Assembly (NCBI RefSeq): GCF_029962835.1
Contig: NC_080577.1
Coordinates: forward strand, 1,178,001 to 1,242,000
Length of the DNA: 64,000 nucleotides
DNA from: Magnolia sinica
Taxonomy: Eukaryota; Streptophyta; Magnoliopsida; Magnoliales; Magnoliaceae
Reading direction: 5' to 3'
Numbering within the stretch: position 1 is the stretch's first letter; the number at the start of each line of letters is the position of its first letter. The position numbers and the translations under genes are program-made. The notes under the pieces are model-generated. The model was not told the origin of the DNA, ran no database searches, and worked only from the letters and a program-made list of their open reading frames with translations. Shown here in pieces: positions 47,064-57,989 of the stretch.

Positions 47064-47960
47064 TCATGCACCGGCCTCGTCCCCAGCAGTATCTTCAGGG
47101 TTCTCGGATCCCGAGGCTGCTCCACCCTCGATTTCTGAAAGGTCAAGGTCCGGGAAGGATTTCTTTATGTCCTTGACGCATTCCAGATATCCGCTTTGGA
47201 ACAAGCGGTCCCTTTCATCCTCGAACTCCGCCGACTCAAGGAATGCTTGGACGGCTTGGTCCCTAGCCTTCTCAGCCTCCCGAGTCTTCTCGACGGCCTG
47301 CTGAATGTGCTCCGCCGCCTCAAGCTTAGCCCGAGCTAAGTCATCCGCACACGAAGCATGGACTGCTAGAACTCGCTGATTCTCCTCTTCAGCTTTGGAG
47401 AGTCGAGCCAGTGCCTGAGCGACCTCTGCCTTCGCTTCGTCCAGGGCTCTTCTGGAGGAAGCCGCCTCTGCCCTCGCGTCTTCGGCAGCTTTCCGGGCAA
47501 GGGACGCCTCGCCTGTCAGGACGCCGACCCGGATCTCGGCCTCCTCGCGTCGACCTTCGGCCTCAGACAGAAGAGCCTGCAGCCGATGAGTTGAGGATAG
47601 CTCCTTGCTGGCCTTGATTAAGCAAGGAGCAAGTTCAAAAAGCATCCGGGCAGCGTGGCTGACGGTCTGCGACGACGGGGCGTTGTAGAGTTTCACGAAC
47701 TCTCTTTCACACCCGTGGGCCAGGGCCCAAGGAACCATCCCCGACACCACTTGCTGCAGGATTGACGGCCCCTCCTGGTCCGTCTCCTCCCCTCGGGAGG
47801 ACGCGGTCCTCGTCTCTCCCTCCCCTCTGGAGGACGCGGCCCCGGCCTCTTCTTCCCGACTCGGCACAGCCGTCTCAACGCGTGCCGAGTCAGGTGCCGC
47901 CTGAGGCTCCGAAGCAGCAATCGCCGTCTCTTCCGCCCTTTCGTCCGGGTCGGGAATCAC
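47064..47960 (-). mobile_element. Antisense extra ORF of the gypsy element, coiled coil
   Basis: An open frame of 298 codons opposite to the gag-pol strand. The first 90 residues are Glu/Ala/Ser-rich with repeats of SSRGE. Residues about 135-265 are Ala/Glu/Arg-rich heptads, a strong coiled coil, followed by an acidic tail (FPDLDLSEIE). Its 3' end lies only about 170 bp from the end of integrase, so the two strands converge. Tat-type elements are known to carry antisense ORFs here; their role is unclear. Confidence 0.7.
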
Positions 47961-48594
47961 GACGACCGGAGGGGCAAGAGCTCACTGGCTCTTTCTCCTT
48001 CCGCAGCACCCTTTGCCTCTTCGGCGGCCGAGGTTCCGAAAGAAGAACCGACCGCGGAGGAGCCTTCAACTTCGTGACCGGCCTAAGGGCGGGACGAGCT
48101 CCAGTCATCTCGGTTCGGGGACAATCCTAAGGTTGGGACGAGCTTGGCAGATCTGTAAAAAAAAAAAAAAAAAAAAAAGAATAAGTTATGGCGAAGTAAG
48201 TCGGGGGAAATTCGAAAATCCGGAAGATTCATTCTCAATTACCTGTAACTTCCGAGTCTAGACTGCAAGATGAAGGCGCTCCTTTGTAGAAGCACCTTCC
48301 AAGACTGTCCCTCGGATCCAACGACCTCAACTCTTTGATCCGAGCCGAGGCAGTGGTGCGAGCTTCGGCCGCTTCTTTGGAATATCTGCCAAACACAACA
48401 TTGTACTAATATTACAAAAAAAAAAAAAAAAAAAAAGAAAAAAAGGGGGCGAGAGGGAGAGAAGACCCAAGTCACTGCTCTTTGGAACGCCCGAGGAACA
48501 CGAGCCTCGTAAGACCCGGACTCATCCGTCTCCCACGACCACATGCCCAAAACCAACGCTCTCTCCAGGTGTTTGTTGGAAGTGGGAGGGTCGG

Positions 48595-49362
48595 TTATCG
48601 TGAACCGCCTCCGCCTCGCCAAGCAGCGAAGAGGTAGAAGCCGGGATAGTTCGGATTTACTCGCACTTGATACAGGTGGAGAAATTCGTCGACTGTAAGC
48701 GGTGGTTGTTCCATCTCAGCCCACAACACCGCACATCCGAGTAAGTTCCTCCACCCATTCGGGACTATCTGCCCCCGGGCAATCTTTATGCGAGACAAAA
48801 CTCCCCGGACGATGGTCTGAAGGGGTAGACGCAAGCCGCATTGCATCGACACCTGGTAAATCGCGACTGCCCCGGCAGGAGGGTGATCCGGTAAGTCATT
48901 CGGACGGGGAAGATAGGTAATGACCGACTCGGGAATATGGTACCCGACTCGGATTCTGTCCAAATCCGTCTCAGTCATGACTGAGGGAACCGGACCGCTT
49001 AAATCTTCCCCCGATCCTTCTTCTTCAGACTCGGCCTGCGCCGATTCACCAACGGGAGCAAGATCAGGGGTTCCTTCGGCGATTAAAATTTCATCTTCTT
49101 CCTCCTCATCCTCCTCCATGTCCCTTGGCAAGTTAGGCCTTCCCGGGCGGGTTAATAGAGACGACCCGCCCCGAGAAGGAACGACGGAAGCTGGGCGCTC
49201 CGCTAGAGCTTCTGTGACTCTCTCAGATAGAAACGCAGCGTTGGCATCCACTGCTATCTCCGTCAGTAAGGAAGGCGATTCCGCAACGTTCCAAAAACGT
49301 TGCGCTTCGCCTTCGTCTCCAGAAGCTCCTCCCTGAGGACTTTGAGAACTCCTATCCGCCAT
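48595..49362 (-). mobile_element. Antisense extra ORF of the gypsy element, Transposase_28-like
   Basis: An open frame of 255 codons starting MADRSS. After an acidic stretch (DEEEEDE) comes a region of about 100 residues, from RVGYHIPESV through GLRLPLQTIV to PNGWRNLLGCAVLW. It resembles the plant 'putative gypsy type transposon' domain (Pfam Transposase_28, from memory). Together with 47064-47960 it may belong to one antisense gene with introns, as known for the Tat group; I do not join them. Poly-A runs lie in the gap at 48157-48178 and 48415-48438. Confidence 0.65.
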
Positions 49363-49547
49363 TATTACCTAATAAAGAGGAAGGAGAAACTCACCGGAGG
49401 GAGAAAGGAAAACGAAAATGGCGGAAAGAGGCACCGACGGTTAAGAGAAAGGAAAGGAAGGAGATGAAAGGCTATGCGAACCCCAAAGAAAATGCGGAGC
49501 GGGAATGGCAAGAGCAGTAAAAGTTTAAAGTGCGGGGCCCCTGACGT

Positions 49548-49556
49548 TATATAAGG
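49548..49556 (-). promoter_or_regulatory. Candidate TATA box for the antisense ORFs
   Basis: TTATATAAG, nearly palindromic, lies about 190 bp upstream of the antisense start at 49362 and inside the element. It could drive antisense transcription independently of the LTRs. Confidence 0.35.
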
Positions 49557-49859
49557 TCGCCATACGGCGGAGACAATTAATGGGGAAATGATTCGACGCC
49601 TGCATCGATTCCCTCACTCGACACGTGGCGCACGTCGACTGGCGACAATAATACCTTTGCTACGTGTCCAATCTTCGTTGGCGGGATGTGTGATTTGACG
49701 GCTGACGGCGCATGCGATGTCAGAAGCTGAACCGTCCCCCATCAAAGGCCTCACGGAATGCATTTAATGACCACGACTCATCTCGGACTAAGTTACGAAC
49801 CGACTCCAAACTCGCTACTCCTCAGTGTCATATGAAGCACACATAGCTCAAATGACTCT

Positions 49860-50135
49860 TGTTGGGGGCAAAAATACAAGTCCGAAGATTCGGACTTAAT
49901 GCCTCGGGACTCGGACTTAATACCTCGGGTCACCGAAGGATGTGTCAAATCCGAGGCATGGTTCGCTAAACCGAGACAATGGTTGAGTCGGTTCGGACGA
50001 CTTATCAGCGTTCAGGGCATGTGTCGGGCGGACCACCTTGCAAGACCGATCGTCGCTAGGTCAGATTCATTCCGGATATCTTGGGATAAGATCTCCGACC
50101 CCAAGCTCACGAGATCGGATGACGGCTCAAGACGG
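49860..50135 (+). repeat. Gypsy 3' LTR, 5' part only
   Basis: Matches the first 276-278 bases of the 5' LTR with about seven differences, then stops abruptly at a junction with the duplicated flank. The TATA box and everything after it are absent. Confidence 0.92.
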
Positions 50136-50337
50136 CAAGGGTGCCAATAACTTTAGAGAAAAATATACTCTGCAGAGTATGACAGATAGTGCACATGTAT
50201 CTTTAAGTTACTTAGAGATTGCATATGTGGAATATGTGAGTAATTTAGATTAAACGGTCTAACTTATGTATGAGTCTAGATGCACTGTAAACCAAAAATT
50301 ACACATTTGATTAACATACAATCAGAATGGTGGCCAT
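50136..50337. repeat. Right copy of the 202-bp duplicated flank
   Basis: Identical by eye to 40618-40819. It runs on without a break into the remainder of its MITE, as an unoccupied insertion site would. Confidence 0.92.
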
Positions 50338-50478
50338 TTATTGGAATGATGACGGTGAAAAGTAATAAACGGTCATATATCAACAAACAAGTATCAATGA
50401 ACCAAATATCAGGATTGTTCAAACAATCTGATTTGAAGATGTTAACTAATGGGAAATGAGTTTCAAACATAGTATCAA
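50161..50478. mobile_element. TTGATACTCTG-family MITE, uninterrupted copy
   Basis: Left end 'atatactctgcagagtatga' and right end 'catagtatcaaataactcc' resemble the ends of 56364-56698. The same element is present only as its left portion at 40640-40834, where the gypsy element interrupts it. Confidence 0.6.
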
Positions 50479-51504
50479 ATAACTCCCCATCTCGGTCTCT
50501 AATAACGGTAGGTCCCATCCCTAATAGCAGTAGGTCCCACGTTTAATATAATTGTTCTTAAGGGCAAGATACAACTTTGATATATGCCTAGCAGATCCTG
50601 GTCCACGCTTCATGGTCGCGTTGCATTTGTGATGGTTGGTGGCTTGTATTATTTTATTTTTATTTTTATCTCCAATTTTCATATCTAATCATTGCTGACT
50701 GCCTCTTCATCCATCAATGCATTTGTATTTATTTTTGTGTACATATAACGAAAATTACCTTATGGTGAAGCAGATTTGGACCCAAAAACCATACATTTTT
50801 ATTCATAGTAATTAGTTATTCCTTTCTTCTTCCTGCTCATATTCAAGTACATATAGCAAACATTCTCTCTTTTTAGTTTCCATAAAACCGCAATTTGTAA
50901 TTAGTGTCATTAATAGACTGGGCTTTGCCCAAGCAAAAAATCAAATTTTGAAGGGTCGTGGCCCACCAGGCCTGGGCCAAATCAACTCAGGCGGCCTTGC
51001 GTACAGCTCCCCACCTGCAGAAATTACCTTCGTCTAATTTCCTTAAAAAAGAGTATAATGGTCCATGCTATCTCAGGTGGTCCCTAGATTGGATGGTTCA
51101 CACTAGTGAATGAAAACCTGAGAACAATCCTAACCCTTACGTTGGCAAACCTTTAAATATATGGTACGAGGAAAAAAGAGTGCCAAGGATTCCATGTCAG
51201 GGTTGCAGAAGAAAATGAATCAGGCGGGCAGGAATGTTCACTTAGTGTTGTTCTGAAACAGGGGCCATTCTACAATGGGTCCCTCTTGACACCAGCTCAG
51301 TCACTGGCTTAGTCAAATGTTTTCAAAATAAATAAATATTTTAATCCCAAGGAAGAGATTCCAACCCTTGGATGTTGGTATGAGATTGAAGGAGACTCCA
51401 GCCCAGTCACTTTCTATTTAGTTTCTCAGTCCTTTCATGATCTAGTGGGGCTCGTCATGACATCCTCAAGCCTAGAATCAAGTCCGATCGACCACTCATA
51501 TGCG
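50479..51504. other. Spacer, no gene seen
   Basis: A 'aatarcggtaggtccca' block occurs near 50502 and 50527. The rest is AT-rich or mixed sequence without recognisable genes. Confidence 0.45.
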
Positions 51505-52010
51505 CTCCACCTCACGAGTCGGTCCCATGAGGTCGAGCTGTGTGGGCCCCACCGTGATGCGTTTCAAACATCTACCCCATCAGTCAGATGCACCATTCCA
51601 TCGTGGGCCTAGGTCTCCAAAATCAAGTCAATCCGTGACTTGTTGGGCCACACCACATACAGAAGTGGGGAGGGGCCGTGCACCATTAAAACATTCATAA
51701 TCATTTTTTGGGCCCACCGAGATGTGGTTTGCAAATCCAACCAATCCATCATGTGTGTCCTACTTGCATGAGGGTTCAGACCAAGTTTCAGCAGCATTCA
51801 AAACTTAGGTGGGCCCCACCAAGTGCTTTTATATGTTTTAACGGTGTCTTCACATGATTTTAGATGGTATGGCCCACCTGAGTACGGCTGATTTTTGGGA
51901 TGTCCCATAATTTAAAGGGGACCCATCAAATGCACGGTGCTGATGGTCGACACGCATCACGGTGGGGCCCACACAGCTCGACCTCATAGGAGCTTATCGT
52001 GAGGTCGAGT
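51505..52010. mobile_element. MITE with near-perfect GAGGTCGAGCTGTGTGGGCC ends
   Basis: The two ends agree over about 35 bases (ATGAGGTCGAGCTGTGTGGG onward, at 51527 and ending 51987). Similarity seems to extend outward to an ACCTCACGA block at both sides. The interior follows the common theme with its own variants. No clear target duplication. Confidence 0.78.
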
Positions 52011-52024
52011 GCATAGTACCTTTT

Positions 52025-52026
<2 letters not shown>

Positions 52027-52088
<62 letters not shown>
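52027..52088. repeat. (AT)n microsatellite, about 62 bp
   Basis: Uninterrupted alternating A and T, 16 bp beyond the MITE. ORFs through it on both strands are artefacts. Confidence 0.95.
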
Positions 52089-52092
<4 letters not shown>

Positions 52093-52214
52093 ACATGTAC
52101 ACAGAAAAAAGATAACCAACGTTCTATATTTGTCAAGTTGAGCTTTGCTAAGCCCACATGCATGCATGACTGTCCAAAGAACATTAACTACATGCTACCA
52201 CGTGTGCCAGCCAT

Positions 52215-52620
52215 CCATAATGTGGGCCCCACCTTGGAGATGAGCTATTCATCATTAGGGGCCTACCTTTGATGTGGACCATCTATTATGTGGGCCCACC
52301 TTCAATGTTATTTTCCATCATGTGAGGCTAATGTCCACTACCTCATGTGGAACCCACCTTTGATATAGACCATCCATTGTGTGGGCCCCACCTTCAATGT
52401 GGATTATTTATCAAGTGGGATTTGCTTTGGATGGGGCTATTCATCATTAGCGGGCGTATACCTTTGATGTGGACAATCCATTATATGGGCTCACCTTGAT
52501 GCAGGTCATCCATAATGTAGGGCCCACCTTTGATGTGGACCATCCATTGTGTGGGCCTCAACTTTGATGTTAACAGCCCATCATATGGAGCCTCCTTTGA
52601 CATGGACCATTCATTTGATG
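52215..52620. repeat. Diverged minisatellite, unit about 30-40 bp
   Basis: About a dozen loose copies of 'tgtgggcccacctttgatgt' plus 'ggaccatccat' in tandem. Units vary in length and sequence, so the array is old. The unit is made of the words found in the common MITE arms. Confidence 0.7.
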
Positions 52621-53799
52621 GAGAGAGGACGAAAAATAGAGATAAGTTGAAAAGTCAAAATTTGAAAAGCCTAAAATAAAAATCCAAGTAACTTTCATCA
52701 CATAAATTATGTCTACAACTGTGCTTGTCAAACTAAGTTTTTATTTTAAAATTTTTTTAAAAACGTAACTTATTAACTCAGGAAGTTTCTTATTAGGCTG
52801 TATCCATAACAACCTTTAAATATTAGACTCGTCCTATGAAGGGAGTTAGAGGTGAGTTTGACAATGAGTAGAACTTTGCTACTAAAAAAGGAATGCCTCC
52901 CAAATCTTTACTCGCGCGAGCCAACCTTAAATCCCATTGTTACCCGTGAGGAAAGGAAGGAAGACAACACTATCCAATGGATGCATGGATTTGGATCTTA
53001 TTGGGTAAGGTTGAGTGTGATTCTTGACTCATGACATAGACAACGAACCCTGCAATTTGGATGGTTTGGGTTGATACACTTGTACAGTGGCAGCGTGCTT
53101 TCTCATGCACCTGTCAATTTTTTTTTGCCAGCGCATTTCTGTTTTTGGTTTGTTGGGTAAGAAGTAGTAGCTGAGAATCATCCTCATCCTCTACAGTTAG
53201 AAAGTTATTTTTCTGCCCATGATTCACGTGATAACCTTTATGATCAACCAAGCGTTTAAAGATTCAATCTAAGAGATTTTGATTTTAGTGGAATGATGTC
53301 CGATACCCCACCTCATATTGATCCTACGGCTATGAGATTTTTCACATGTAGATGGTGGGCCACGCATACACCATCTGGTTAAGCATCTGGATTAGAATGA
53401 ATTAATTATGGGCCACGCGGGCCTCTATAAACATTACATGTGGATCCCCGTAACCCATGACTTCGATCTGATGGCGCCCACCATGGATTATTAATGTTGC
53501 CTATAAAAATCTCACGGGCGGCCTACAAGCTGGCCACTGATATTGAAGGGTTAGGTTCTTCCCATCGAGGATATTTTCCAGCCAACTCCTAGGGGGCAAT
53601 GGGTCACATGAGGTCAACGGTCTGGATTACCAAACCATGGCTCCAACGTTCAGGATTCTTGAGAATTTCAGTGACCTGAATTTTTCCTTGAAGCTGGAAC
53701 GGCTGTTTCGTTGCTCGGGAAAATGCTTAGTCTTGGCTGAGAATTTCCCAGCTTCGGCCAAAAGGGTGCTATTTGGTAGCAATTGGACATGAGAAACAT
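52621..53799. other. Spacer, no gene recognised
   Basis: Some 'gtgggccacgcatacacc' MITE-like phrases lie at about 53330-53520. No ORF has a family motif. Confidence 0.45.
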
Positions 53800-54125
53800 T
53801 CTCATAGTGCTCCTAAATCCGTCAACTTGGACAGTCTAATCAATTCATCATCTGAACTATATACATCGAGTTCAGAACAAATTTCATGATCTTATACCAT
53901 GGAAAATTACGCCCATGATCAGATGAACTAATCCATCTTTACTTTGGACTTCTTTTACTTAGCTATCCTTTTTCTAAGCCATGCACGGATGGGATGGCTA
54001 CGGTTCCCTAACAAAAGTGATTCTTTATAATTACATATAAGCAATTCATGATCCTCCTTAGCAAATAGATGGATCAAATTGTTAATTAGTCTTATTAATT
54101 TGCAATCCTGAAGTTTTTTGGATAT
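53800..54125. mobile_element. Partial copy of the GTGCTC element family
   Basis: Shares 'agatggatcaaattgttaat' and 'gggatggctacggtt' blocks with 28085-28556. Only one end is recognisable. Confidence 0.4.
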
Positions 54126-54394
54126 TTAACCCCCCGAATATGGGGATCATTTGCAATCCTGAAAGTCCTCGTAAAGGACGGCTAGGATCGCCCTATCAGC
54201 CTGATCAGTTCTCCAGTTGAGGCCAATTCACAGTGGGCCCATTCGACCCGTTTGGAGGTACCCGTACGCAGTTCAAATCCAGAAACGGCTCTTACATGGA
54301 CCACAAACAATGCCTTTGTTACGTGCTAGAAAATGCACTATTTGTACTATTCTACTACAAAAGTTGGAAAAATGGGCGCAATGCACCAGTGACC
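54126..54394. other. Spacer, no gene seen
   Basis: Contains a short 'tttgcaatcctgaa' duplication (about 54099 and 54150). No gene. Confidence 0.4.
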
Positions 54395-54900
54395 TCATAG
54401 CACTATTAAGTTATAATGCTCCTAGTAGCATTTGAACACTTAGAGGGTCCACACATTAATCTAGACTGCTCATTATGTCCAAAGGGCTACAATGAAAAAA
54501 TAAAAAATAAAAAATCCACCTATCTATGAAATAGGAACCATTTGATCAATGGTGTTTAACATGGATATGGTCGAAGTTCATTTACATAAAAATAGGTCCA
54601 ATTAACAATTTGATCCATCTAATTGTTAGGCTGCATCATGGATTGCTTATAATTCTAAATAATAATTTCTGTTAGATAACTATATATAATCATCCAACCC
54701 ATGGCTTCAGAAACGGTCAGCTGCTGAAAATAAGGCCAAATCAAAGATGGATTGAATCATTTGATTAGTGTGATAGCCAATGAAAATTGTGATCTGGATT
54801 CAATGGACAGTTCAGATCAATCAATTAAACTGTCCAAGTGAACCATGCAACTAGGATCATGATAGCGTAAAATGCTCTGAGAGCACTAGAGCGTTTCTCA
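54395..54900. mobile_element. GTGCTC-family inverted-repeat element
   Basis: Starts near 'catagcactatt' and ends 'atgctctgagagcactagag'. It shares central blocks with 28085-28556. It reaches to within about 170 bp of the end of the small gene at 55070, so it may form part of that gene's 3' region. Confidence 0.5.
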
Positions 54901-55069
54901 TCGGCTAATATCAGATTCCCATAAAAACATACCAATATTGAAATAGACAACCCGAGTCCAAAAATTCCAACCTCAAGGCGACAGAGTATGAAATACCAAA
55001 ACAAAAGAAGCCGGAATCTGACACCACATAAGCGGAATATTTCATTACAGAGCCGGAGAATCTTCGACG

Positions 55070-55510
55070 TCAAACTTGGGAGATACCGAAGGCGGTGCCC
55101 GTGTAGCGTTCGGATCCGGTTTTCCTGACAATGGAGTTGAATTCCGGCGACGTTCCGGCCGAGTCAACGCCCTTCTCCCAAACCTCGGGAATCGTCGGCA
55201 GAACTCCTCCCTGGTAAAACCCAAATTCCGAGCACCCGTCTACTTGGACAAACGTACCGGACGTGGGTTTCGCCCCGAACACGAGACGAAGGAGTTTTTG
55301 AAGTGAGCGAGAGATCATCGATGATTTTCGCGGGGATGACCGACGGGAGGGCACCGATAAGTGGGGCATGGAGACGGTTCTAGAAGCAATGGCGGAATCA
55401 ATCTTTTCGTTGAATGATTTGAGCTCGTGGGAATCGTAGAGGCCACTTTCACAATCCCAAACATTGGATTTGACTTCTTGGGTCGCTTGATTCTGGTTTT
55501 GCACTTGCAT
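55070..55510 (-). CDS. Small plant-specific protein of unknown function, 146 residues
   Basis: A single open frame starting MQVQNQNQ. It has a YDSHELKSFNEKIDSAI block (about residues 25-42), a Ser/Arg-rich basic middle (SVPSRRSSPRKSSMISRSLQ, about 52-71) and an FGAKP segment, then GFYQGGVLPTIPEVWEKG (about 96-113). The pattern 'YDS-ELKSF--ID-AI ... SMPHL ... R--KISRS--KLLR--F ... LPTIPEV' matches, from memory, a family of short uncharacterised plant proteins. No signal peptide or membrane segment. A (CT)n leader in gene sense lies just upstream at 55552-55590, with a TTTAAAA box at about 55611-55617, which supports a real gene. Function unknown; the basic serine-rich middle could be a phosphorylation target. 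Confidence 0.75.
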   Translation of the reverse strand: MQVQNQNQATQEVKSNVWDCESGLYDSHELKSFNEKIDSAIASRTVSMPHLSVPSRRSSPRKSSMISRSLQKLLRLVFGAKPTSGTFVQVDGCSEFGFYQGGVLPTIPEVWEKGVDSAGTSPEFNSIVRKTGSERYTGTAFGISQV

Positions 55511-55551
55511 TTTTCTCTTTCGCTAACTTGCACTCTTTCAAGAACTTCGAC

Positions 55552-55617
55552 TGAGAGAGAGAGAGAGAGAGAGAGGAGGGAGAGAGGGAGAGGTACGTGT
55601 ATGAAGGGATTTTAAAG
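55552..55617 (-). promoter_or_regulatory. (CT)n leader and TATA-like box of the small gene
   Basis: A GA run on the plus strand (CT in gene sense) lies 40-80 bp upstream of the ATG at 55510. TTTAAAA in gene sense follows at 55611-55617, about 100 bp upstream. CT-rich leaders are common in plant promoters. Confidence 0.4.
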
Positions 55618-55651
55618 AGAGATGCGAGAGCATCGACGAATAAAGTTATAC

Positions 55652-56186
55652 GGAATCCTCTACTACACCTGTTTTACACCCAGTGCGTAAAACACCCAAG
55701 CTTATGGGGCCCACACTTTTATACATATATGTAAAATCCACTCCGTCTATCATATTCTTTCCTAGATTATATCACGTGAGAAAAACAATTCATCGAGATC
55801 CACAACTCAGGTGGGTCACACGACAAGGAAAATTCGGGATGTGATACCAACCATAGGCTTGTATGTGGTTCATTATGGTTTTTATCTTTCATCAAATCCT
55901 TTAATCAGGTGTAACTCACTGGAATAAATTGAAAATATAAGAATCTGACTTGACCAAAAATCATGTGGCCCAAAATATCTGAATTTAGAGGTTTTAGGAG
56001 CAGTTTTACATTGTTTCTATCTTCGGCTCACATCAGAGACTTTTATCTAAATAAAAATTTGGATGTACGGTTAAATTAATGTTTCTCACCGTATGGACGG
56101 AGTAGATTTTCTTATCAAATGTGATGGACTCCAAAGAGCTAGGGTGTTTTATGCAGCTGTGTAAAACAAGTGTTGTGAACGATTCC
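55652..56186. mobile_element. MITE with GTTTTACAC...TAAAACACCC ends
   Basis: The ends (GGAATC...ACACCTGTTTTACAC and, inverted, GGAATC...ACACTTGTTTTACAC) match for about 60 bp with differences. Interior blocks relate to the common theme in decayed form. It lies at the promoter edge of the small gene. Relatives: 59155-59580, and a half copy at about 9318-9400. Confidence 0.72.
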
Positions 56187-56363
56187 AATCCTATAAAGCT
56201 CACGTACAAGCCATGATGACCACTAGAAACGGTCCACGTGTTACATTTCATATGGTAAATTAGTCTTTATTCCGGAATTAGTTACATGAATTTTGTGTGC
56301 TATCCATATCCGTTCGACTCTAATTTTGCATTTTGGAGAACCTTTATACTCTGGTGTACTTGG

Positions 56364-56698
56364 TTGATACTCCGTATACTTGTGTACGAGGCATGATACA
56401 ACTCGTATTTAACCATCCAAATTGTGGGGCCCTGTTTAGATAGATCATAAGCCAAAAAGGTACTGATTTGATCTTTCAACTGACCGATCTGTCGAACCGA
56501 GAACTAGTCAACGGCTTCAAGTTAACAAATGAAATTCGACGAGAAAGAGAATAGAATAGATCAATCAAACTGGTTTTGGGAGGATCGTCTATTTACAGTG
56601 GGTCGCTCAGTTTGAACGGTTTAATTTGAGTTATACATGCTATTTGTACGATTTCAAAGTGCGTGCGTATAAACCATCACAGTCTGGTAGAGTATCAA
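56364..56698. mobile_element. TTGATACTCTG-family inverted-repeat element
   Basis: Begins 'ttgatactccgtatacttg' and ends 'cagtctggtagagtatcaa', an inverted match. About 335 bp, non-coding. Confidence 0.65.
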
Positions 56699-57392
56699 AT
56701 AACTCACCTTCAATGCATCTTAGCCATAAGAGAGTGATGACCTGTCATTTTGATTTTGATTTTTTTTTGCTAAGTAGGCTTATCCAGAGAGGCTCGCTCA
56801 ATCTTCTCCCTACTTCTGTCCCACCAGGTAATGATCCAGACCGTTCATCTAGGAGCTACTGTAGTGAATCTTCAACAAGGGCTTGCTGATGGAAGACTGC
56901 TTTAGTGGACCCTTTTTCTCAAGTCACTATATTTATGGATGCAGAGATCTCGGATGGATGAGATTCATTACAAATGAACCATCTAAAGAGGGTTCTTTTA
57001 GATATTGAACGGCCGGATCATCATATGCTAGAGCCCGGAGACTTTTCTCAAGTCACTCTATTTATGGATGAGGAGATCTTAGTTAACCATCTGACATGTG
57101 TTTTAGTTGATTTTCCTCTTTCCTGATTTTTGGATTTTCTCTAGTTCTAATATCCGTGGCTGACTGCATGGGACGGCTCTCCCTTCCTCTCGGGTTTTAA
57201 ACAGGGGACTATGCCGGCCGATTACATCCTAAGTTTGATCTGAACCGCTTATGTTTTCATTACTAACATATTAATGATATGATCTGATAATCGATCTTCA
57301 TCATGAACCTGACTACTGAATCTTGGATTTGAGTGTGAGGCATTAAATATTTATCTTCGTACACAGTCACTCGTCGGACAGAGGAAAGTTAT
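56699..57392. other. Spacer, no gene recognised
   Basis: A block 'ttctcaagtcactatatttatggatgc' occurs near 56918, and a close version 'ttctcaagtcactctatttatggatga' near 57044; about 125 bp apart, they suggest a local duplication. No coding motif. Confidence 0.45.
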
Positions 57393-57783
57393 TTGATACT
57401 CTGACTGAGTGTGACGCTTGATACGCAGGCACTTAGAAATGGTTCAAGTGTCATGTACTAACTCAAATTAAACAGACTGAATTGTGGAATCATCTGTTGC
57501 TAAGTTAAGACTCCAAAATCCAGATTGGTGGGACAATCCCAACCTCTGATTCGCGGAAACCTTTTTATTTTTATTGAAATAAGACCGTTGGATATTTTGC
57601 ACATTGGACCTTCCAATAAATTCCCAGCAATAGTGGCCAGATAAGTCAACAAAAGTAGCTTTTAGTTAATGATGCTTATAATTTGGACCGTTTAGTTTGA
57701 ATTACTTGTATGCTACCTCTGTTGTTTTTCAGTAGTTTGAACTGCATGCTTATCATCCATCACAATCTGCCAGAGCATCCAAG
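57393..57783. mobile_element. TTGATACTCTG-family inverted-repeat element
   Basis: Left end 'ttgatactctgactgagtgt' is matched inverted by 'cacaatctgccagagcatcc' at the right. The body has 'gaccgttggatattttgc' and 'tggaccgtttagtttgaatt' blocks shared with other copies. Confidence 0.7.
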
Positions 57784-57989
57784 TATTTTCTCTTGGACAA
57801 GTGTTTCTTAATAACTCCAAACCACGAACGGCTCAGATTTAAAGTTGCGCTCGTTGGTGGAAACCAGGCCGCGTACCCGACTGCTCTTGTTTTTCCTTCC
57901 TTTCCATCACCTTAATAAATGCCATCCACCATGTACCCACCTATTTTTATCTATTTATGAGAGGGGAGGCGTATATAATAGCTGCGACC

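Larger units (their letters stand above)
40835..50135 (+). mobile_element. Ty3/gypsy LTR retrotransposon, Tat lineage, broken
   Basis: Order on the plus strand: LTR, primer-binding site, gag, protease, reverse transcriptase, RNase H, integrase, then a long 3' section with ORFs on the opposite strand, then a partial LTR. RT before integrase makes it Ty3/gypsy; gag with CHYHRDHGH, the protease motif VDTGSSADVLF and antisense ORFs after integrase are typical of the Tat group. The coding region is broken, with about ten interruptions. The two LTRs share about 276 bases with roughly seven differences, so insertion is fairly recent, perhaps one to a few million years depending on the rate. The right LTR is incomplete. 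Confidence 0.9.

Noticed and set aside
47411-48130. Plus-strand ORFs rich in Pro/Arg/Ser
   Set aside because: Shadows of the GC-rich antisense ORF of the gypsy element.
52215-52620. CRISPR-like array
   Set aside because: The units are diverged and have no regular repeat-spacer pattern; the window is a plant nuclear genome.
54825-55073. Hydrophobic 82-codon ORF after the small gene
   Set aside because: It overlaps the stop region of the gene and a MITE end; likely 3' untranslated sequence.
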